From an uncultured Gammaproteobacteria bacterium (lineage in GTDB: Bacteria > Pseudomonadota > Gammaproteobacteria > Arenicellales > JAANXG01): DNA of 64,000 nt. The stretch is from positions 1-64,000 of the forward strand of contig CAMYNL010000015.1 of NCBI GenBank assembly GCA_947259705.1, read 5' to 3'. The notes under the pieces were generated by a model, which ran no database searches, was not told where the DNA came from, and saw only the letters and a list, made by a program, of their open reading frames with translations. Shown one piece after another: positions 25,555 to 35,573 of this stretch. Every line of letters starts with the position of its first letter. The first letter of the stretch is position 1. Made by a program: the position numbers and the translations under genes.

Positions 25555-26585
25555 CGCTGTTTGTGGGATGAAAAAGGTCGCTGCTCTCCGCCAAGCTGGT
25601 ACCTGATAACGGCCCGGTTATGCGCCTCGAGAGTGGCGGAGAACTCATGACTGCCGTCCCCGCGGGCGACGAAATACAGCGCCTTGGAATCCGCCGGATG
25701 CAAGGCCGCCCTGATGGCGCCCCGCCCGGGCATGGCGATGGGTGTTGGAGTCAGACCGCGACGCGTGTATGTATTGTACTCGTGATCCGTACGCAGATGT
25801 TTTCGCGTCAGGTTGCCGTCGAAGCCGTCCCCCAGCCCGTAGATGACTGTCGGATCGGCCTGCAGGCGCATGGCGAGCTTGAGACGATTGTGAAACACCG
25901 CCGAAATAAGTTCGCGCTCACTGGCCAGTCCGGTTTCCTTTTCTATGATCGACGCCAGGGTCAGCGCCTCGTCCGGGGACGTCAATATCAACCCCTGCGC
26001 GCGATCGACCCACTCCTCTTCGAGCACCTGCTTCATGCGCTGGTAAGCCCGACTTAGTATGTCCAGGTCAGCATCGCCGGTGATGTAGGTATAAGTGTCC
26101 GGAAAGAACCGACCTTCGGGATGTTCCGACTCCTGCCCGAGTTGCGCCATGATCTCCCGCGCCGGCAGCTCGCCAAGGGTGTGCCGGACCCGAGGCAGCG
26201 CCGCCAGAGCGCTTCGGACCTGCGCGAAGTTCCATCCCTCGATGAAGGTAACAGCGTGGCGTATGACTTCGCCGCGCACGAATTTGTCCAGCAGTTGTTT
26301 TATCGTCAGGCCTGCGTCGATGCGATACTCCCCCGCCCTCACCGCCCGTGTCTGGTCCTGGAGATAGGCCCAGGCAGTAATCGTCCATCGCTCATCGATT
26401 ACCCCGGCGCTGCGTAAATCGCGGGCAACCTGGCTGACACCTGACCCCGGCTCGATGAGAAAGACGTCAAGACCACGCCGCACCGGCTGATCACCCGCCC
26501 AGAACACATAAGCGGTCACGGCGGCCGCCGCCAGCAGCGTCGCCAGGACCAGCGCGCTAATCCATAATCGCCCAGTTGTGTTCAC
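25551..26585 (-). CDS. mltG: Endolytic murein transglycosylase
   Basis: The protein has 344 residues from the GTG at 26585, preceded by AGGAA nine bases upstream; a longer frame to 26639 would run deeper into pabC. One N-terminal membrane segment (LWISALVLATLLAAAAVTAY) is followed by a LysM-like region (FLIEPGSGVSQVARDL) and the YceG catalytic domain. The catalytic glutamate lies in LASIIEKETGLASERE, followed by RLQADPTVIYGLG. MltG cuts new glycan strands at the inner membrane and so limits their length. It overlaps the end of pabC by 29 bases. Confidence 0.93.
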   Translation of the reverse strand: MNTTGRLWISALVLATLLAAAAVTAYVFWAGDQPVRRGLDVFLIEPGSGVSQVARDLRSAGVIDERWTITAWAYLQDQTRAVRAGEYRIDAGLTIKQLLDKFVRGEVIRHAVTFIEGWNFAQVRSALAALPRVRHTLGELPAREIMAQLGQESEHPEGRFFPDTYTYITGDADLDILSRAYQRMKQVLEEEWVDRAQGLILTSPDEALTLASIIEKETGLASERELISAVFHNRLKLAMRLQADPTVIYGLGDGFDGNLTRKHLRTDHEYNTYTRRGLTPTPIAMPGRGAIRAALHPADSKALYFVARGDGSHEFSATLEAHNRAVIRYQLGGEQRPFSSHKQR

Positions 26586-27396
26586 GAATATATTCCTGCA
26601 GCCGCAGCGACACACGACCGATGCTGCGCCGCCGCCCATTGAACTCCACTACCGGCCACAATCCGATGATGCTGTTGGTGAGGAACAACTCATCGGCAGT
26701 GTCCAATTCGGTCAGGCGGAGCGGAGCCTCGCGCACGTCGAGCTGCAACGCATGCCCGCGTGCGAGGATCATTTCCCGCATCACGCCGGTGACCCCACAG
26801 GCACGCAACGGCGGGGTGAGGACCGCTTCGCCCCGCACCAGGAACAGATTGCTCATGGTACATTCCACCACCGCGTCCCGGTCATCCAACATCACCGCGT
26901 CGTGCCATTCATCGTCCCACTCGCTGCGCGCCAGCACCTGCTCCAGGCGGTTCAGGTGCTTGATACCAGCGAGCAGTGGTTGCCGCGACAGTCGGGTGCG
27001 GCACTGCCCCAGCACGGCCCCGTCACGCCAGGTCGCACGCCCGTGATCGGGCCAGGGATGAAGCTCGAGAATCCGCGTCGCGCCGCCGCAATCGCTGTAG
27101 CGGTAGCCGCGACCGCCGGCGCCACGGGTGACGATGAGCTTGAGCACGCCACGTTTCGCTTCGGCAACGAGTTCGGCCGCCTCACGGCGGAGCAGGTCCG
27201 GCTCGGGGGCGTCGATAGCAAGCCGCTGGCAGCCGCGTCGCAGCCGCCGCAGGTGCTGTTCCCACAGCAGCGCAGCACCGCCGGCCACCGCCATAGTTTC
27301 GAATACGCCGTCGCCGTAATGGAGTCCGCGGTCGTGGACATCGAGCATGGATCGCTCTTCGCCGTTGACGAGGCAGGCTCTATGCCGCGCGGTCAT
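26557..27396 (-). CDS. pabC: 4-amino-4-deoxychorismate lyase
   Basis: The protein has 279 residues from ATG 27396, 25 bases after the fabF stop; an extended frame to 27507 lies inside fabF and is not used. The fold type IV PLP enzyme splits aminodeoxychorismate into p-aminobenzoate and pyruvate for folate synthesis. The pyridoxal lysine is in LLAGIKHLNRLEQV, and the start LVNGEERSMLDVHDRGLHYG and CTMSNLFLVRGEAVLTPPL are typical. The position between fabF and mltG is the usual one for pabC, which argues against a branched-chain aminotransferase. Confidence 0.93.
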   Translation of the reverse strand: MTARHRACLVNGEERSMLDVHDRGLHYGDGVFETMAVAGGAALLWEQHLRRLRRGCQRLAIDAPEPDLLRREAAELVAEAKRGVLKLIVTRGAGGRGYRYSDCGGATRILELHPWPDHGRATWRDGAVLGQCRTRLSRQPLLAGIKHLNRLEQVLARSEWDDEWHDAVMLDDRDAVVECTMSNLFLVRGEAVLTPPLRACGVTGVMREMILARGHALQLDVREAPLRLTELDTADELFLTNSIIGLWPVVEFNGRRRSIGRVSLRLQEYIREHNWAIMD

Positions 27397-27421
27397 GTGC
27401 GCGTGCCACCGGGTCCGCGGA

Positions 27422-28663
27422 TCAGTCGAAACGACTGAACACCAGCGTGCCGTTGGTGCCGCCGAACCCGAACGAGTTGCTGAGTGCGGCGCGACAGTCG
27501 ATCTCACGGCAGGTATTGGGCACGTAATCCAGGTCGCACTCGGGGTCCTGGTCTTCCAGGTTGATGGTCGGCGGGATCACCCCACGGTAGAGCGCCAGCA
27601 CGGTATAAATAGCCTCGACCCCGCCGGCGGCGCCGAGCAGGTGCCCTACCATGGACTTGGTTGAACTGATTGCGACCCTGCGGGCGTGTTCCCCCAGGCT
27701 GCGTTTAATCGCCAGTGTTTCAGCGATGTCCCCCTGGGGCGTCGAGGTCCCGTGGGCATTGATGTAGTCGATGTCGGCGGCATTCATGCCGGCATTGCGC
27801 AGGCTGTTGTCCATTGCGAGGGCTGCCCCGTCGCCGCCCGGGGCGGGACTGGTTATGTGGTAAGCGTCTCCGCTCATACCGAAACCCGCCAGTTCGGCGT
27901 ATATTCTTGCTCCGCGTCGCTTCGCATGCTCCAACTCCTCCAGTACCACCACGCCGGCGCCCTCGCCCATTACGAAGCCATCTCTGCCCCGGTCCCAGGG
28001 TCGGCTTGCTGCGGGTGGGTCATCGTTGCGTCCGCTCAACGCCTTGGCATTGCCGAAACCCGCCATGGCGGTGGGGGTGATGGAGGCCTCGGCCCCGCCG
28101 GCGACCATTATGTCGGCGTCACCGTACTCGATCAAACGGCCGGCATCGCCGATGGAATGCGCGCCTGTGGTACAGGCAGTGACCATGGCAAGATTCGGAC
28201 CCTTCATTCCGAATCGGATGGACAGGTTGCCCGCGATCATGTTGATGATGGCCATCGGCACATAGAATGGTGAGACCCTGCGCGGACCCTTCTCGATGAA
28301 GGTGCGGGTCGTGTTCTCCACGCTCTCTATACCGCCGATACCCGAACCGATATGAACACCGATACGGGCCGAGTTGGATTCCGTTACTTCGATTCCGGAA
28401 TCATTCACCGCCTCTATGCCGGCCGCCATCCCGAGCTGAATAAAGCGGTCCATCTTGCGGGCATCCTTACTGCTCATGTAATCGGCGACGGAAAAATCCG
28501 TTACTTCCCCGGCAATGGTGCTTGGCAGACCAGTTGGATTAAAGCGCGCAATAGTGGTGATACCGCTACGGCCGTTGACTATGCCTTCCCAGTTCGAGCT
28601 TACGCCGATTCCAAGAGGCGATACGATACCCAGCCCAGTGACTACGACACGCCGTTTGGTCAT
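27422..28663 (-). CDS. fabF: Beta-ketoacyl-ACP synthase II
   Basis: The protein has 413 residues and extends acyl chains in fatty acid synthesis by condensing acyl-ACP with malonyl-ACP. The active-site cysteine lies in MVTACTTGAHSIGDA (near residue 164). The two histidines are in NAHGTSTPQGD (near 304) and MVGHLLGAAGGVEA (near 341). The N-terminus RRVVVTGLGIVSPLG is typical. It is separated from acpP by a stem-loop terminator at 28679-28707, so its level is likely lower than that of acpP. Confidence 0.97.
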   Translation of the reverse strand: MTKRRVVVTGLGIVSPLGIGVSSNWEGIVNGRSGITTIARFNPTGLPSTIAGEVTDFSVADYMSSKDARKMDRFIQLGMAAGIEAVNDSGIEVTESNSARIGVHIGSGIGGIESVENTTRTFIEKGPRRVSPFYVPMAIINMIAGNLSIRFGMKGPNLAMVTACTTGAHSIGDAGRLIEYGDADIMVAGGAEASITPTAMAGFGNAKALSGRNDDPPAASRPWDRGRDGFVMGEGAGVVVLEELEHAKRRGARIYAELAGFGMSGDAYHITSPAPGGDGAALAMDNSLRNAGMNAADIDYINAHGTSTPQGDIAETLAIKRSLGEHARRVAISSTKSMVGHLLGAAGGVEAIYTVLALYRGVIPPTINLEDQDPECDLDYVPNTCREIDCRAALSNSFGFGGTNGTLVFSRFD

Positions 28664-28678
28664 TATCGAATAGAAACT

Positions 28679-28707
28679 AAAAAGCCGCTACCTGATCAGG
28701 CAGCGGC
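28679..28707 (-). terminator. Rho-independent terminator after acpP
   Basis: On the minus strand GCCGCT-G-CCTGATCAGG-T-AGCGGC forms a stem of 6 plus 3-5 pairs with one internal mismatch, followed directly by TTTTT. It lies between the acpP stop and the fabF start and probably gives partial termination. Confidence 0.8.
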
Positions 28708-28730
28708 CTGATGTTGCTTTGACTCGTTTG

Positions 28731-28970
28731 TCAGGCGCTCGCGTTGGCGTTTATATAGTCGATTGCCTGTTGAACCGTCGTGATCTTCTCCGCTTCTTCG
28801 TCCGGAATTTCGGTGTCAAATTCCTCCTCCAACGCCATCACCAGTTCAACCGTATCCAGGGAATCCGCACCCAGATCATCGACAAAAGATGCCTCCGGGG
28901 TCACCTGGTCCTCCCCAACACCCAGCTGCTCCACCACGATCTTCTTGACGCGTTCTTCTATGCTGCTCAT
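28731..28970 (-). CDS. acpP: Acyl carrier protein
   Basis: The protein has 79 residues from ATG 28970; a GGAGGA lies 11 bases upstream. The serine that carries phosphopantetheine is in [15 protein letters not shown] (near residue 37). The small, very acidic four-helix build is unmistakable. It carries growing acyl chains in fatty acid synthesis. Its own leader of 160 bases after fabG and the terminator after it suggest separate, high-level expression within the fab cluster. Confidence 0.98.
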   Translation of the reverse strand: MSSIEERVKKIVVEQLGVGEDQVTPEASFVDDLGADSLDTVELVMALEEEFDTEIPDEEAEKITTVQQAIDYINANASA

Positions 28971-28993
28971 GAGATTTCTTTCCTCCGAAAATA

Positions 28994-29010
28994 GCGGACC
29001 CGAAGGCCGC
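28994..29010 (-). promoter_or_regulatory. UUCG tetraloop hairpin in the acpP leader
   Basis: On the minus strand GCGGCC-TTCG-GG-T-CCGC forms a 6-pair stem with one bulged base and a UUCG loop, just upstream of the ribosome site GGAGGA. It may stabilise the acpP mRNA or mark a processed 5' end. A weak promoter-like pair (TTGCCT at 29041-29036, TTAACT at 29018-29013) lies further upstream. Confidence 0.45.
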
Positions 29011-29130
29011 ATAGTTAACAATAAACGTCACCCCGAGGCAATAACACTCTCCTCAATGCATTTGCGCCCCACAACGAGACGTATTCCGATTCTCAGATAT
29101 ACAGGTAACAATATGAAATAAATACGTTTT

Positions 29131-29880
29131 TCAGTTAGTCATGTACATGCCGCCGTTGACATGCAGGACGACACCAGTGATGTAGGCCGCCTGCGGAGAA
29201 GCCAGAAAGCGGGTTGCATAGGCAATATCCTCGGGCGCACCCAGGCGCTTGGCGGGAATGTTCATCAGCAGTGTCTGTCGTTGCGTATCATCCAGCGCCC
29301 GCGTCATGTCGGTGTCGATGAGTCCCGGTGCGACGACGTTAACGGTAATGCCGCGGGAGGCGACCTCCTGGGCCAGTGATTTGGTGAATCCTGTGACGCC
29401 CGCTTTCGCCGAGCAGTAGTTGGTCTGTCCGGGGTTTCCCGCGGCGCCGACAACGGAACCGATATTGACAATGCGTCCGTATCGCGCCTTGGTCATCGCG
29501 CGCAGGCAGGCCTTGGTCACCCGGTACACGGACTTGAGGTCGGTATCGATAACCGCATCCCATTCTTCCTCTTTCATCCGCAGCAGCAGATTGTCCCGGG
29601 TGACAGCCGCGTTATTGATCAATATCGACGGCGCACCCTCGGTCGCGGCAATGTCCGCAACAGTAGTATTGACGGATTCCGTGTCGGCCACGTCGAGCAC
29701 CACGCCGCGGCCCGAAATGCCCATCGCTTCCAGGTAGCGGCTGATCGTTTCCGAGCCGGCCACCGTGGTTGCACTGCCGATTACCTGGGCGCCGGCACTG
29801 CCCAGCTCGATGGCGATCGCCTTGCCGATACCGCGGGTGGCGCCGGTAACCAGACTCACTTGCTGTGCCAGATCTTTCAT
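29131..29880 (-). CDS. fabG: 3-oxoacyl-ACP reductase
   Basis: The protein has 249 residues of the short-chain dehydrogenase type. It reduces 3-oxoacyl-ACP with NADPH in each elongation cycle. The nucleotide-binding GATRGIGKAIAIELG (residues 13-27), LINNAAVTRDNLL (near 87), and the Ser-Tyr-Lys set in NIGSVVGAAGNPGQTNYCSAKAG are all present. It starts 32 bases after the fabH stop, where fabD would be expected in the usual order. Confidence 0.96.
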   Translation of the reverse strand: MKDLAQQVSLVTGATRGIGKAIAIELGSAGAQVIGSATTVAGSETISRYLEAMGISGRGVVLDVADTESVNTTVADIAATEGAPSILINNAAVTRDNLLLRMKEEEWDAVIDTDLKSVYRVTKACLRAMTKARYGRIVNIGSVVGAAGNPGQTNYCSAKAGVTGFTKSLAQEVASRGITVNVVAPGLIDTDMTRALDDTQRQTLLMNIPAKRLGAPEDIAYATRFLASPQAAYITGVVLHVNGGMYMTN

Positions 29881-29912
29881 GACATGGCGTCCTGATAATT
29901 ATCGGTACGGAT

Positions 29913-30884
29913 TCAATATTTGAGCAGTACGGAACCCCAGGCAAAGCCGCCGCCGAATCCCTCCATGATTACCTGCTGACCGCGCTGGATCCGCCCATCA
30001 CGCACCGCTTCGTCGAAAGCGAGGGGGATGGATGCTGCCGAGGTATTGCCGTGGCGGTCCACCGTGACGATTACCTGGTCCAGGCTCATGCCGAGGCGCC
30101 TGGCGGTGGCCGAAATAATACGTATGTTCGCCTGGTGCGGCACCAGCCAGTCGAGGTCTCCCTTGCTCATGCCATTTGATGCCAGAGTTTCGTCCACTAT
30201 ATCTCCCAACGCCTTGACCGCCCACTTGAAGACTTCGCTGCCCTGCATCTGGGTATATGCCTCGCCGCGCAACACCTGTTCATAATTGGTCGATACGCCT
30301 ACTGGTACGCTCAGCAATTCGTGATACTTTCCTTCCGCATGCAGATGTGTCGATATGACCCCCGGCTCGTCACTGCGCTCCAGCACCATGGCTCCCGCCC
30401 CGTCCCCAAACAGCACGCAGGTGTTTCGGTCGGTCCAGTCAATGATGCGGCTGAATGTTTCAGCGCCAACCACTAAAGCCCGGCTGCAGGCCCCGGTGAG
30501 AAAGAACCGGTTACAGATATCCATCGCATAAACGAACCCCGCACAGACCGCCTGCACATCGAAGGCTGGGCCACCGTTGTGGATGTCCAACCTGTCCTGC
30601 AACAGACAGGCAACACTGGGGAACACCTGGTCCGGCGTGGTCGTGGCGACGATGATCAGATCGATGTCAGCGGGTATCAGCCCCGCTGCCTGGATCGCTC
30701 GCCGTGCCGCCGGCTCGGCTAGATCGCAGGTAGTTTCATCGTCGCCGGCGACCCGGCGTTCGCGAATTCCAGTGCGGGAATAGATCCATTCATCGGTCGT
30801 GTCGATCGTTTTCTCGAGCTCGGCGTTGGTCACTACCTTCTCTGGCAGGTAGCTACCGGTGCCGGTGACACGCGCAAAGCTCAC
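29913..30884 (-). CDS. fabH: Beta-ketoacyl-ACP synthase III
   Basis: The protein has 323 residues and starts fatty acid synthesis by joining acetyl-CoA to malonyl-ACP. The catalytic triad is visible as Cys in [13 protein letters not shown] (near residue 114), His in [10 protein letters not shown] (near 250) and Asn in [11 protein letters not shown] (near 280). It overlaps plsX by four bases. The downstream neighbour is fabG and not fabD. Confidence 0.97.
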   Translation of the reverse strand: MSFARVTGTGSYLPEKVVTNAELEKTIDTTDEWIYSRTGIRERRVAGDDETTCDLAEPAARRAIQAAGLIPADIDLIIVATTTPDQVFPSVACLLQDRLDIHNGGPAFDVQAVCAGFVYAMDICNRFFLTGACSRALVVGAETFSRIIDWTDRNTCVLFGDGAGAMVLERSDEPGVISTHLHAEGKYHELLSVPVGVSTNYEQVLRGEAYTQMQGSEVFKWAVKALGDIVDETLASNGMSKGDLDWLVPHQANIRIISATARRLGMSLDQVIVTVDRHGNTSAASIPLAFDEAVRDGRIQRGQQVIMEGFGGGFAWGSVLLKY

Positions 30885-31897
30885 TGATCAGGTGCTCGCA
30901 TCATGTCCGACAGTTCCTCGCTGATGTGCTCCGGCACGTGTTGTTTGACCTCGTTCACTCCCTCTTTGATCGCCTGTCGAAAGGCAATCGCATCCGCTCC
31001 ACCGTGGCTCTTTATGACAATACCGTTGAGCCCCACGAAAGATGCGCCATTGTACTGCCGATGATCGATGCGATCACGGAACGCCCTGATGATAGGCATC
31101 GCCAGCAGTCCCGACAGCCTGGTCAACACGTTGCGTCCGAACTCCTCACGCATCAGGCTGGCGATCATCTGCGCCAGACCCTCGCTGGTCTTCAACGCCA
31201 CGTTGCCGTCGAAACCATCGCAGACGATCACGTCAACGTCGCCGGTGTAAATGGCATCTCCTTCGACATAACCCTGATAGTTGAGATTGCTCCGTGTCAT
31301 CAACTCCGCCGCCTGCTTCACTACTTCATTGCCCTTGATGTCTTCGACGCCGATGTTCAACAGGCCCACGCTCGGCCGGGGCTTGTTCTCCAGGTACTTG
31401 ACAACGATGGAGCCCATTACGGCGAACTGCAGCAGTAGTTCAGCCGGGCTGTCCACGTTTGCGCCCAGGTCCAGCATGTGGACATGGCCGCGCAGCGAAG
31501 GCATTGCAGACATAATGGCGGGACGGTCGATACCCGGCAGGGTCTTGAGTACGAAACGGGCGGTCGCCATGAGGGCCCCGGTGTTGCCAGCGCTGACACA
31601 GGCGTCAGCGGTCCCGTTCCTGACCAGGTTGATGGCCACGCGCATGGAAGAGTCTTTCTTGTGCCGCAGCACGTGAGCGGGTGCTTCGTCCATGCCCACC
31701 ACCTCAGAGGCGTGCTGTATATCCAGGCGCCGTCGCGGCAGATCCCGGGCCGCCAGGTAGGGCGAGATGGCATCCTGTTGACCGACCAGGATCAATCGCA
31801 AATCGGGATTGCGGTCCAGTGCGGACAATGCCGCGGCCACGGTCACTTCAGGACCGAAATCTCCTCCCATTGCGTCGACGGCAACAGTGATGGTCAA
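30881..31897 (-). CDS. plsX: Phosphate acyltransferase PlsX
   Basis: The protein has 338 residues and makes acyl-phosphate from acyl-ACP for phospholipid synthesis. The N-terminus [19 protein letters not shown] is the family signature. [31 protein letters not shown] and [19 protein letters not shown] are all present. It sits 60 bases after rpmF and overlaps fabH, the standard order. Confidence 0.97.
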   Translation of the reverse strand: MTITVAVDAMGGDFGPEVTVAAALSALDRNPDLRLILVGQQDAISPYLAARDLPRRRLDIQHASEVVGMDEAPAHVLRHKKDSSMRVAINLVRNGTADACVSAGNTGALMATARFVLKTLPGIDRPAIMSAMPSLRGHVHMLDLGANVDSPAELLLQFAVMGSIVVKYLENKPRPSVGLLNIGVEDIKGNEVVKQAAELMTRSNLNYQGYVEGDAIYTGDVDVIVCDGFDGNVALKTSEGLAQMIASLMREEFGRNVLTRLSGLLAMPIIRAFRDRIDHRQYNGASFVGLNGIVIKSHGGADAIAFRQAIKEGVNEVKQHVPEHISEELSDMMRAPDQ

Positions 31898-31957
31898 AGC
31901 AGCGACGCCCTTTTAGCAAGCGCCGCAGCGGTCGGTGTCGGCACGGGGTCGAACCGC

Positions 31958-32143
31958 CTACTCTTCGTCGCTTTGGATCTCGACAGCCTTCTTGCCGCGG
32001 TAGAAACCGGTGTCGGTGACGTGATGTCGGCGGTGCAGTTCCCCCGATACCGGATCGATGGAGAGCGTTGGGTTCTTGAGAGCATCGTGCGCCCGACGCA
32101 TCCCGCGCTTTGACGGGGTCTTGCGATTCTGTTGTACGGCCAT
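31958..32143 (-). CDS. rpmF: 50S ribosomal protein L32
   Basis: The protein has 61 residues: [20 protein letters not shown] at the start and the [14 protein letters not shown] core. It lacks the four zinc cysteines, so it is the zinc-free form. It is the first gene of the leftward cluster. The gene normally just upstream in gammaproteobacteria, yceD, is not here. Confidence 0.98.
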   Translation of the reverse strand: MAVQQNRKTPSKRGMRRAHDALKNPTLSIDPVSGELHRRHHVTDTGFYRGKKAVEIQSDEE

Positions 32144-32217
32144 GTTAGGTCTCTGCTGGTTGAGCTAGTGGGATGACGAACCCGGCGCCGAAAAGTGTCT
32201 GGATTTTCGGTCGGCGC

Positions 32218-32246
32218 ATCATATAGATGGGTTAAAGGCCTGTCAA
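32218..32246 (-). promoter_or_regulatory. Sigma-70 promoter for the rpmF-plsX-fab cluster
   Basis: On the minus strand TTGACA (32246-32241), a 17-base spacer and TATGAT (32223-32218) match the consensus at 11 of 12 positions. The expected transcript start is about 68 bases before the rpmF ATG. It lies between the dnaE2 stop and rpmF. Confidence 0.8.
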
Positions 32247-32369
32247 AGTGCCGCGGTACCGGGTCTTCCGCGCGTATAGTTTACAAGATAAATCAAGTGG
32301 CTAAAGGCGATTTTTGAGGCATAAAAACGCTACGAGAACCGGCCCCGTCCGCAGGCGCCGCCACCACGG

Positions 32370-35300
32370 TCAGTGGAAATTGCGCGAGCAGTCCGGCAGC
32401 CGTCCCAGCCAGGTGCTGTAATCGTCCAGCCGGCGGGCGATCAAGTGCAGCACGCCCTCTTCGCGCTGCACCTTGCCGGTGATGGCGAGCAGCTGGGCGT
32501 GCAGCAACGGTTGCCGTTGTGAATCCGCAACCGCAGGCCATATCACGGCGTTGAGATGGCCGGTTTCATCCTCCAGGGTCACGAAAATGACCCCGGAGGC
32601 GGAGCCCGGACGCTGCCGGCAGATGACCAGGCCGGCAGCGGTCACTTCGCTGCCGCTACGCAGCCGCTGCACCGCCTGCGCCGAGTGGATGCCTGCCCGC
32701 TGCAGGCGCCGGCGCAGCAAAGCCAGCGGATGGCGTCCCAGCGTGAGCCCCAGGCTACTGTAATCGGCCACGATATCCTCACCTTCGGTGGGTGATCGCA
32801 ACAGGGGCTCGGCCTCGTGAAAAACCGGCTCGGGGAAAACCGCCGATGGTTCTTCCACCCCGCTGACCGCCCAAAACGACCGATGCCGGTGACCGGCCAG
32901 TCCGCGCAGGGCATCCGCCGCCGCCAGCTTCTGCAGGTCCCCCGCGTCAAGACCGGCGCGCGACCCCAGGTCCTGCACATCAACAAAGGGCCTTTCGCCG
33001 CGCGCCGCGACCAGGCGTGCCAGCCCCTGCTGCGACAGGCCCTTGACCAGGTGCAGTCCCAACCGCAGTGCCGGCTGGGGCATGTCTCCGCCCGCTTCCA
33101 GGCTCGATTCCGGATTGCTGTAGCGAACATCCACCGGACGCACCACCACGCCATGGCGACGCGCATCCTGCACCAGCTGGGAAGGGGCATAAAACCCCAT
33201 TGGCTGGCTGTTCAGCAGGGCGCAGGCAAAGGCGGCTGGATGGTGCCGTTTCAGCCAGGACGAGACATAGGCCAGCAGGGCGAAACTGGCCGAGTGGGAT
33301 TCGGGAAAGCCGTATTCCCCGAAGCCTTTGATCTGGTTGCAGATCTGTTCGGCGAAGCGGCGACTGTAACCCCGCGCCTGCATGCCTGTCATCAGCTTGT
33401 GCTCGAACCGTTCCAGGCCGCCCCGGCGCCGCCAGGCAGCCATGCTGCGCCGCAACTGGTCCGCTTCCCCGGGGGTGAAGCCCGCCGCGGCGATGGACAG
33501 TTGCATCACCTGCTCCTGAAAAATGGGCACGCCAAGGGTGCGCTCCAGCACCTGTCTGATCGCCTTGCTGGGATAGGTGACCGCTTCCCTGCCGCTGCGG
33601 CGCCGCAGGTAGGGATGCACCATCTCACCCTGGATGGGTCCCGGCCGGACGATTGCGATCTGGATCACCAGGTCGTAGTAGCAGGCGGGTCGCAACCTCG
33701 GCAGCATGGACATCTGGGCGCGCGACTCGATCTGAAATACCCCGATGGTGTCGGCTTCCTGGATCATGCGGTAGACCTCCGGGTCCTCGGGCGGCACGTC
33801 GGCCATGGTCAGGGGCCGCTTGGTATAATCCGCGACACAAGCCAGCGCCTTGCGTATCGCGGTCAGCATCCCCAGTCCCAGCACATCCACCTTCAGCAGT
33901 CCCAGTGCCTCCAGGTCATCCTTCTCCCACTGGATCACGGTTCGCCCGGGCATGGCCGCGTTCTCGATCGGCACCATCTGTGACAGCGGTTTCGCGGCAA
34001 TGACAAAGCCTCCCACATGCTGGGACAGGTGCCTGGGAAAACCAATCAGGGTATCCACCAGCGTGCCCAGTTGACGCAGCACCGGGGCGTCGGGCGCTAA
34101 ACCCAGTTCGTTCAGCACCTCCCCGCGCAGCCCCCCCACATCCCACCACTGGATCGATTTGGCCAGGCGGTCGACCTGGTCCGGCGCCAGGCCCAACGCC
34201 TTGCCAACATCCCGGATCGCACTGCGGGGCTGATAGGTGATCACGGTGGCGGCAAGGGCGGCGCGGTCCCGCCCGTAGCGGCGATAGAGGTACTGGATAA
34301 CTTCCTCCCGCCGCTGGTGTTCGAAGTCCACGTCGATATCCGGCGGTTCATTGCGCTCACGGGAAATGAAACGTTCGAACAGCAGGTCCATGCGGGCGGG
34401 ATCCACCTCGGTGATGCCCAGGCAATAGCAGACCGCGGAATTGGCAGCCGAGCCCCTGCCCTGGCACAGGATGCCGCGTCGACGGGCAAAGCGGACGATG
34501 TCGTGCACGGTCAAAAAATAGGGCTCATAACGCAACTCCTCTATCAAGGCCAGCTCGTGGTCGACTGTCTGTACCACCTTGGCCGGTGCCCCCCCGGGCC
34601 AGCGCTGTCGCATCCCCTGCCGGGTCAGCCGGCGCAGCCACGATATGGGGCTATGACCCGGCGGCACCAGTTCCGCCGGGTACTCATAACGCAGTTGGTC
34701 GAGGGAAAACCGACACTGACTAGCGATAAGCAGCGTCTCCCGCAACAAACCGGGGGGATACAGGCACGCCAGCCGGCGCCGCGGCCTCAAGTGCCGTTCA
34801 CCGTTGGCGAACAGGGCACGACCCAGCCGGGTCAGGGGACGTTGCAGGCGAATGGCGGTCAGGGTGTCCTGCAGGGCCCGCCGGCCGCGGCTGTGCATAT
34901 GCACATCGCCGCTGGCGCACAGTGGCACTCCAAGCCGTCTGCCGATGCATTTGAGCTGCTGCAAAGACTCGCTGTCGCGCCCCTCCAGGAGCAGCTCCAC
35001 CGCAATCCATACGCGACCGGGGAAGCACTGCGCCAGGAAATCTGCAGCCTCCACGCTCGGTTCTGCGCCGGGCAGCCACAAGGCCAGGCAGCCGTTCGGA
35101 CCCGGCGCCGCCAGCTGCTCCCGGGTCAACAGATAACTGCCCTTTGGTGACGCTCGCCGGGCGTCGGTGATGAGCTGGGCCAGGCCGCCGTAGCTGGCAC
35201 GATCGGTGGCGAGAAGCACACAGCGCAGGCCATCGGCGGTGGTCAGTTCGCTGCCGATAATGAGCGGCACGCTGTATTCCCGGGCCGCCAGGTGCGCCCG

Positions 35301-35468
35301 CACCACCCCCGCCAGCGAGCACTCGTCGGTGATGGCCAGGCCGCTGTAACCCAGTGCCGCGGCGCGCTCGAACAACTCCTCCGGGTGCGAGGCCCCGCGC
35401 AGGAAGCTGAAATTGCTGAGACAGTGAAGCTCGGCGTAATCCGGCAGGGGGCCAGTCATGTGTGTCAT
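32370..35468 (-). CDS. dnaE2: Error-prone DNA polymerase DnaE2
   Basis: The protein has 1032 residues, the usual size of DnaE2. The N-terminal PHP domain begins with YAELHCLSNFSFLRGASHPEE split over residues 11-31. The palm has QGRGSAANSAVCYCLGITEVDP and the catalytic PDIDVDFEHQRREEV. The C-terminal OB fold has SGVIFVTLEDETGHLNAVIW. It copies past DNA damage together with ImuA and ImuB. It is the last gene of the imuA-imuB-dnaE2 set, all leftward and under one LexA box. The start is at ATG 35468 or three codons later. Confidence 0.96.
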   Translation of the reverse strand: MTHMTGPLPDYAELHCLSNFSFLRGASHPEELFERAAALGYSGLAITDECSLAGVVRAHLAAREYSVPLIIGSELTTADGLRCVLLATDRASYGGLAQLITDARRASPKGSYLLTREQLAAPGPNGCLALWLPGAEPSVEAADFLAQCFPGRVWIAVELLLEGRDSESLQQLKCIGRRLGVPLCASGDVHMHSRGRRALQDTLTAIRLQRPLTRLGRALFANGERHLRPRRRLACLYPPGLLRETLLIASQCRFSLDQLRYEYPAELVPPGHSPISWLRRLTRQGMRQRWPGGAPAKVVQTVDHELALIEELRYEPYFLTVHDIVRFARRRGILCQGRGSAANSAVCYCLGITEVDPARMDLLFERFISRERNEPPDIDVDFEHQRREEVIQYLYRRYGRDRAALAATVITYQPRSAIRDVGKALGLAPDQVDRLAKSIQWWDVGGLRGEVLNELGLAPDAPVLRQLGTLVDTLIGFPRHLSQHVGGFVIAAKPLSQMVPIENAAMPGRTVIQWEKDDLEALGLLKVDVLGLGMLTAIRKALACVADYTKRPLTMADVPPEDPEVYRMIQEADTIGVFQIESRAQMSMLPRLRPACYYDLVIQIAIVRPGPIQGEMVHPYLRRRSGREAVTYPSKAIRQVLERTLGVPIFQEQVMQLSIAAAGFTPGEADQLRRSMAAWRRRGGLERFEHKLMTGMQARGYSRRFAEQICNQIKGFGEYGFPESHSASFALLAYVSSWLKRHHPAAFACALLNSQPMGFYAPSQLVQDARRHGVVVRPVDVRYSNPESSLEAGGDMPQPALRLGLHLVKGLSQQGLARLVAARGERPFVDVQDLGSRAGLDAGDLQKLAAADALRGLAGHRHRSFWAVSGVEEPSAVFPEPVFHEAEPLLRSPTEGEDIVADYSSLGLTLGRHPLALLRRRLQRAGIHSAQAVQRLRSGSEVTAAGLVICRQRPGSASGVIFVTLEDETGHLNAVIWPAVADSQRQPLLHAQLLAITGKVQREEGVLHLIARRLDDYSTWLGRLPDCSRNFH

Positions 35469-35573
35469 TCAGTGTGGGTTGATGCCACTGGTCGGGGGCA
35501 TGAAACCGGAGAGCCCAGGCAGGCGATGCAAGAACGGCTGGAACATACGGCGCTCAAACCGGACAACGGCGTT
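35469..35573. other. Gap between imuB and dnaE2
   Basis: The 105 bases contain no supportable gene or terminator. The two genes are probably on one transcript. Confidence 0.4.
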
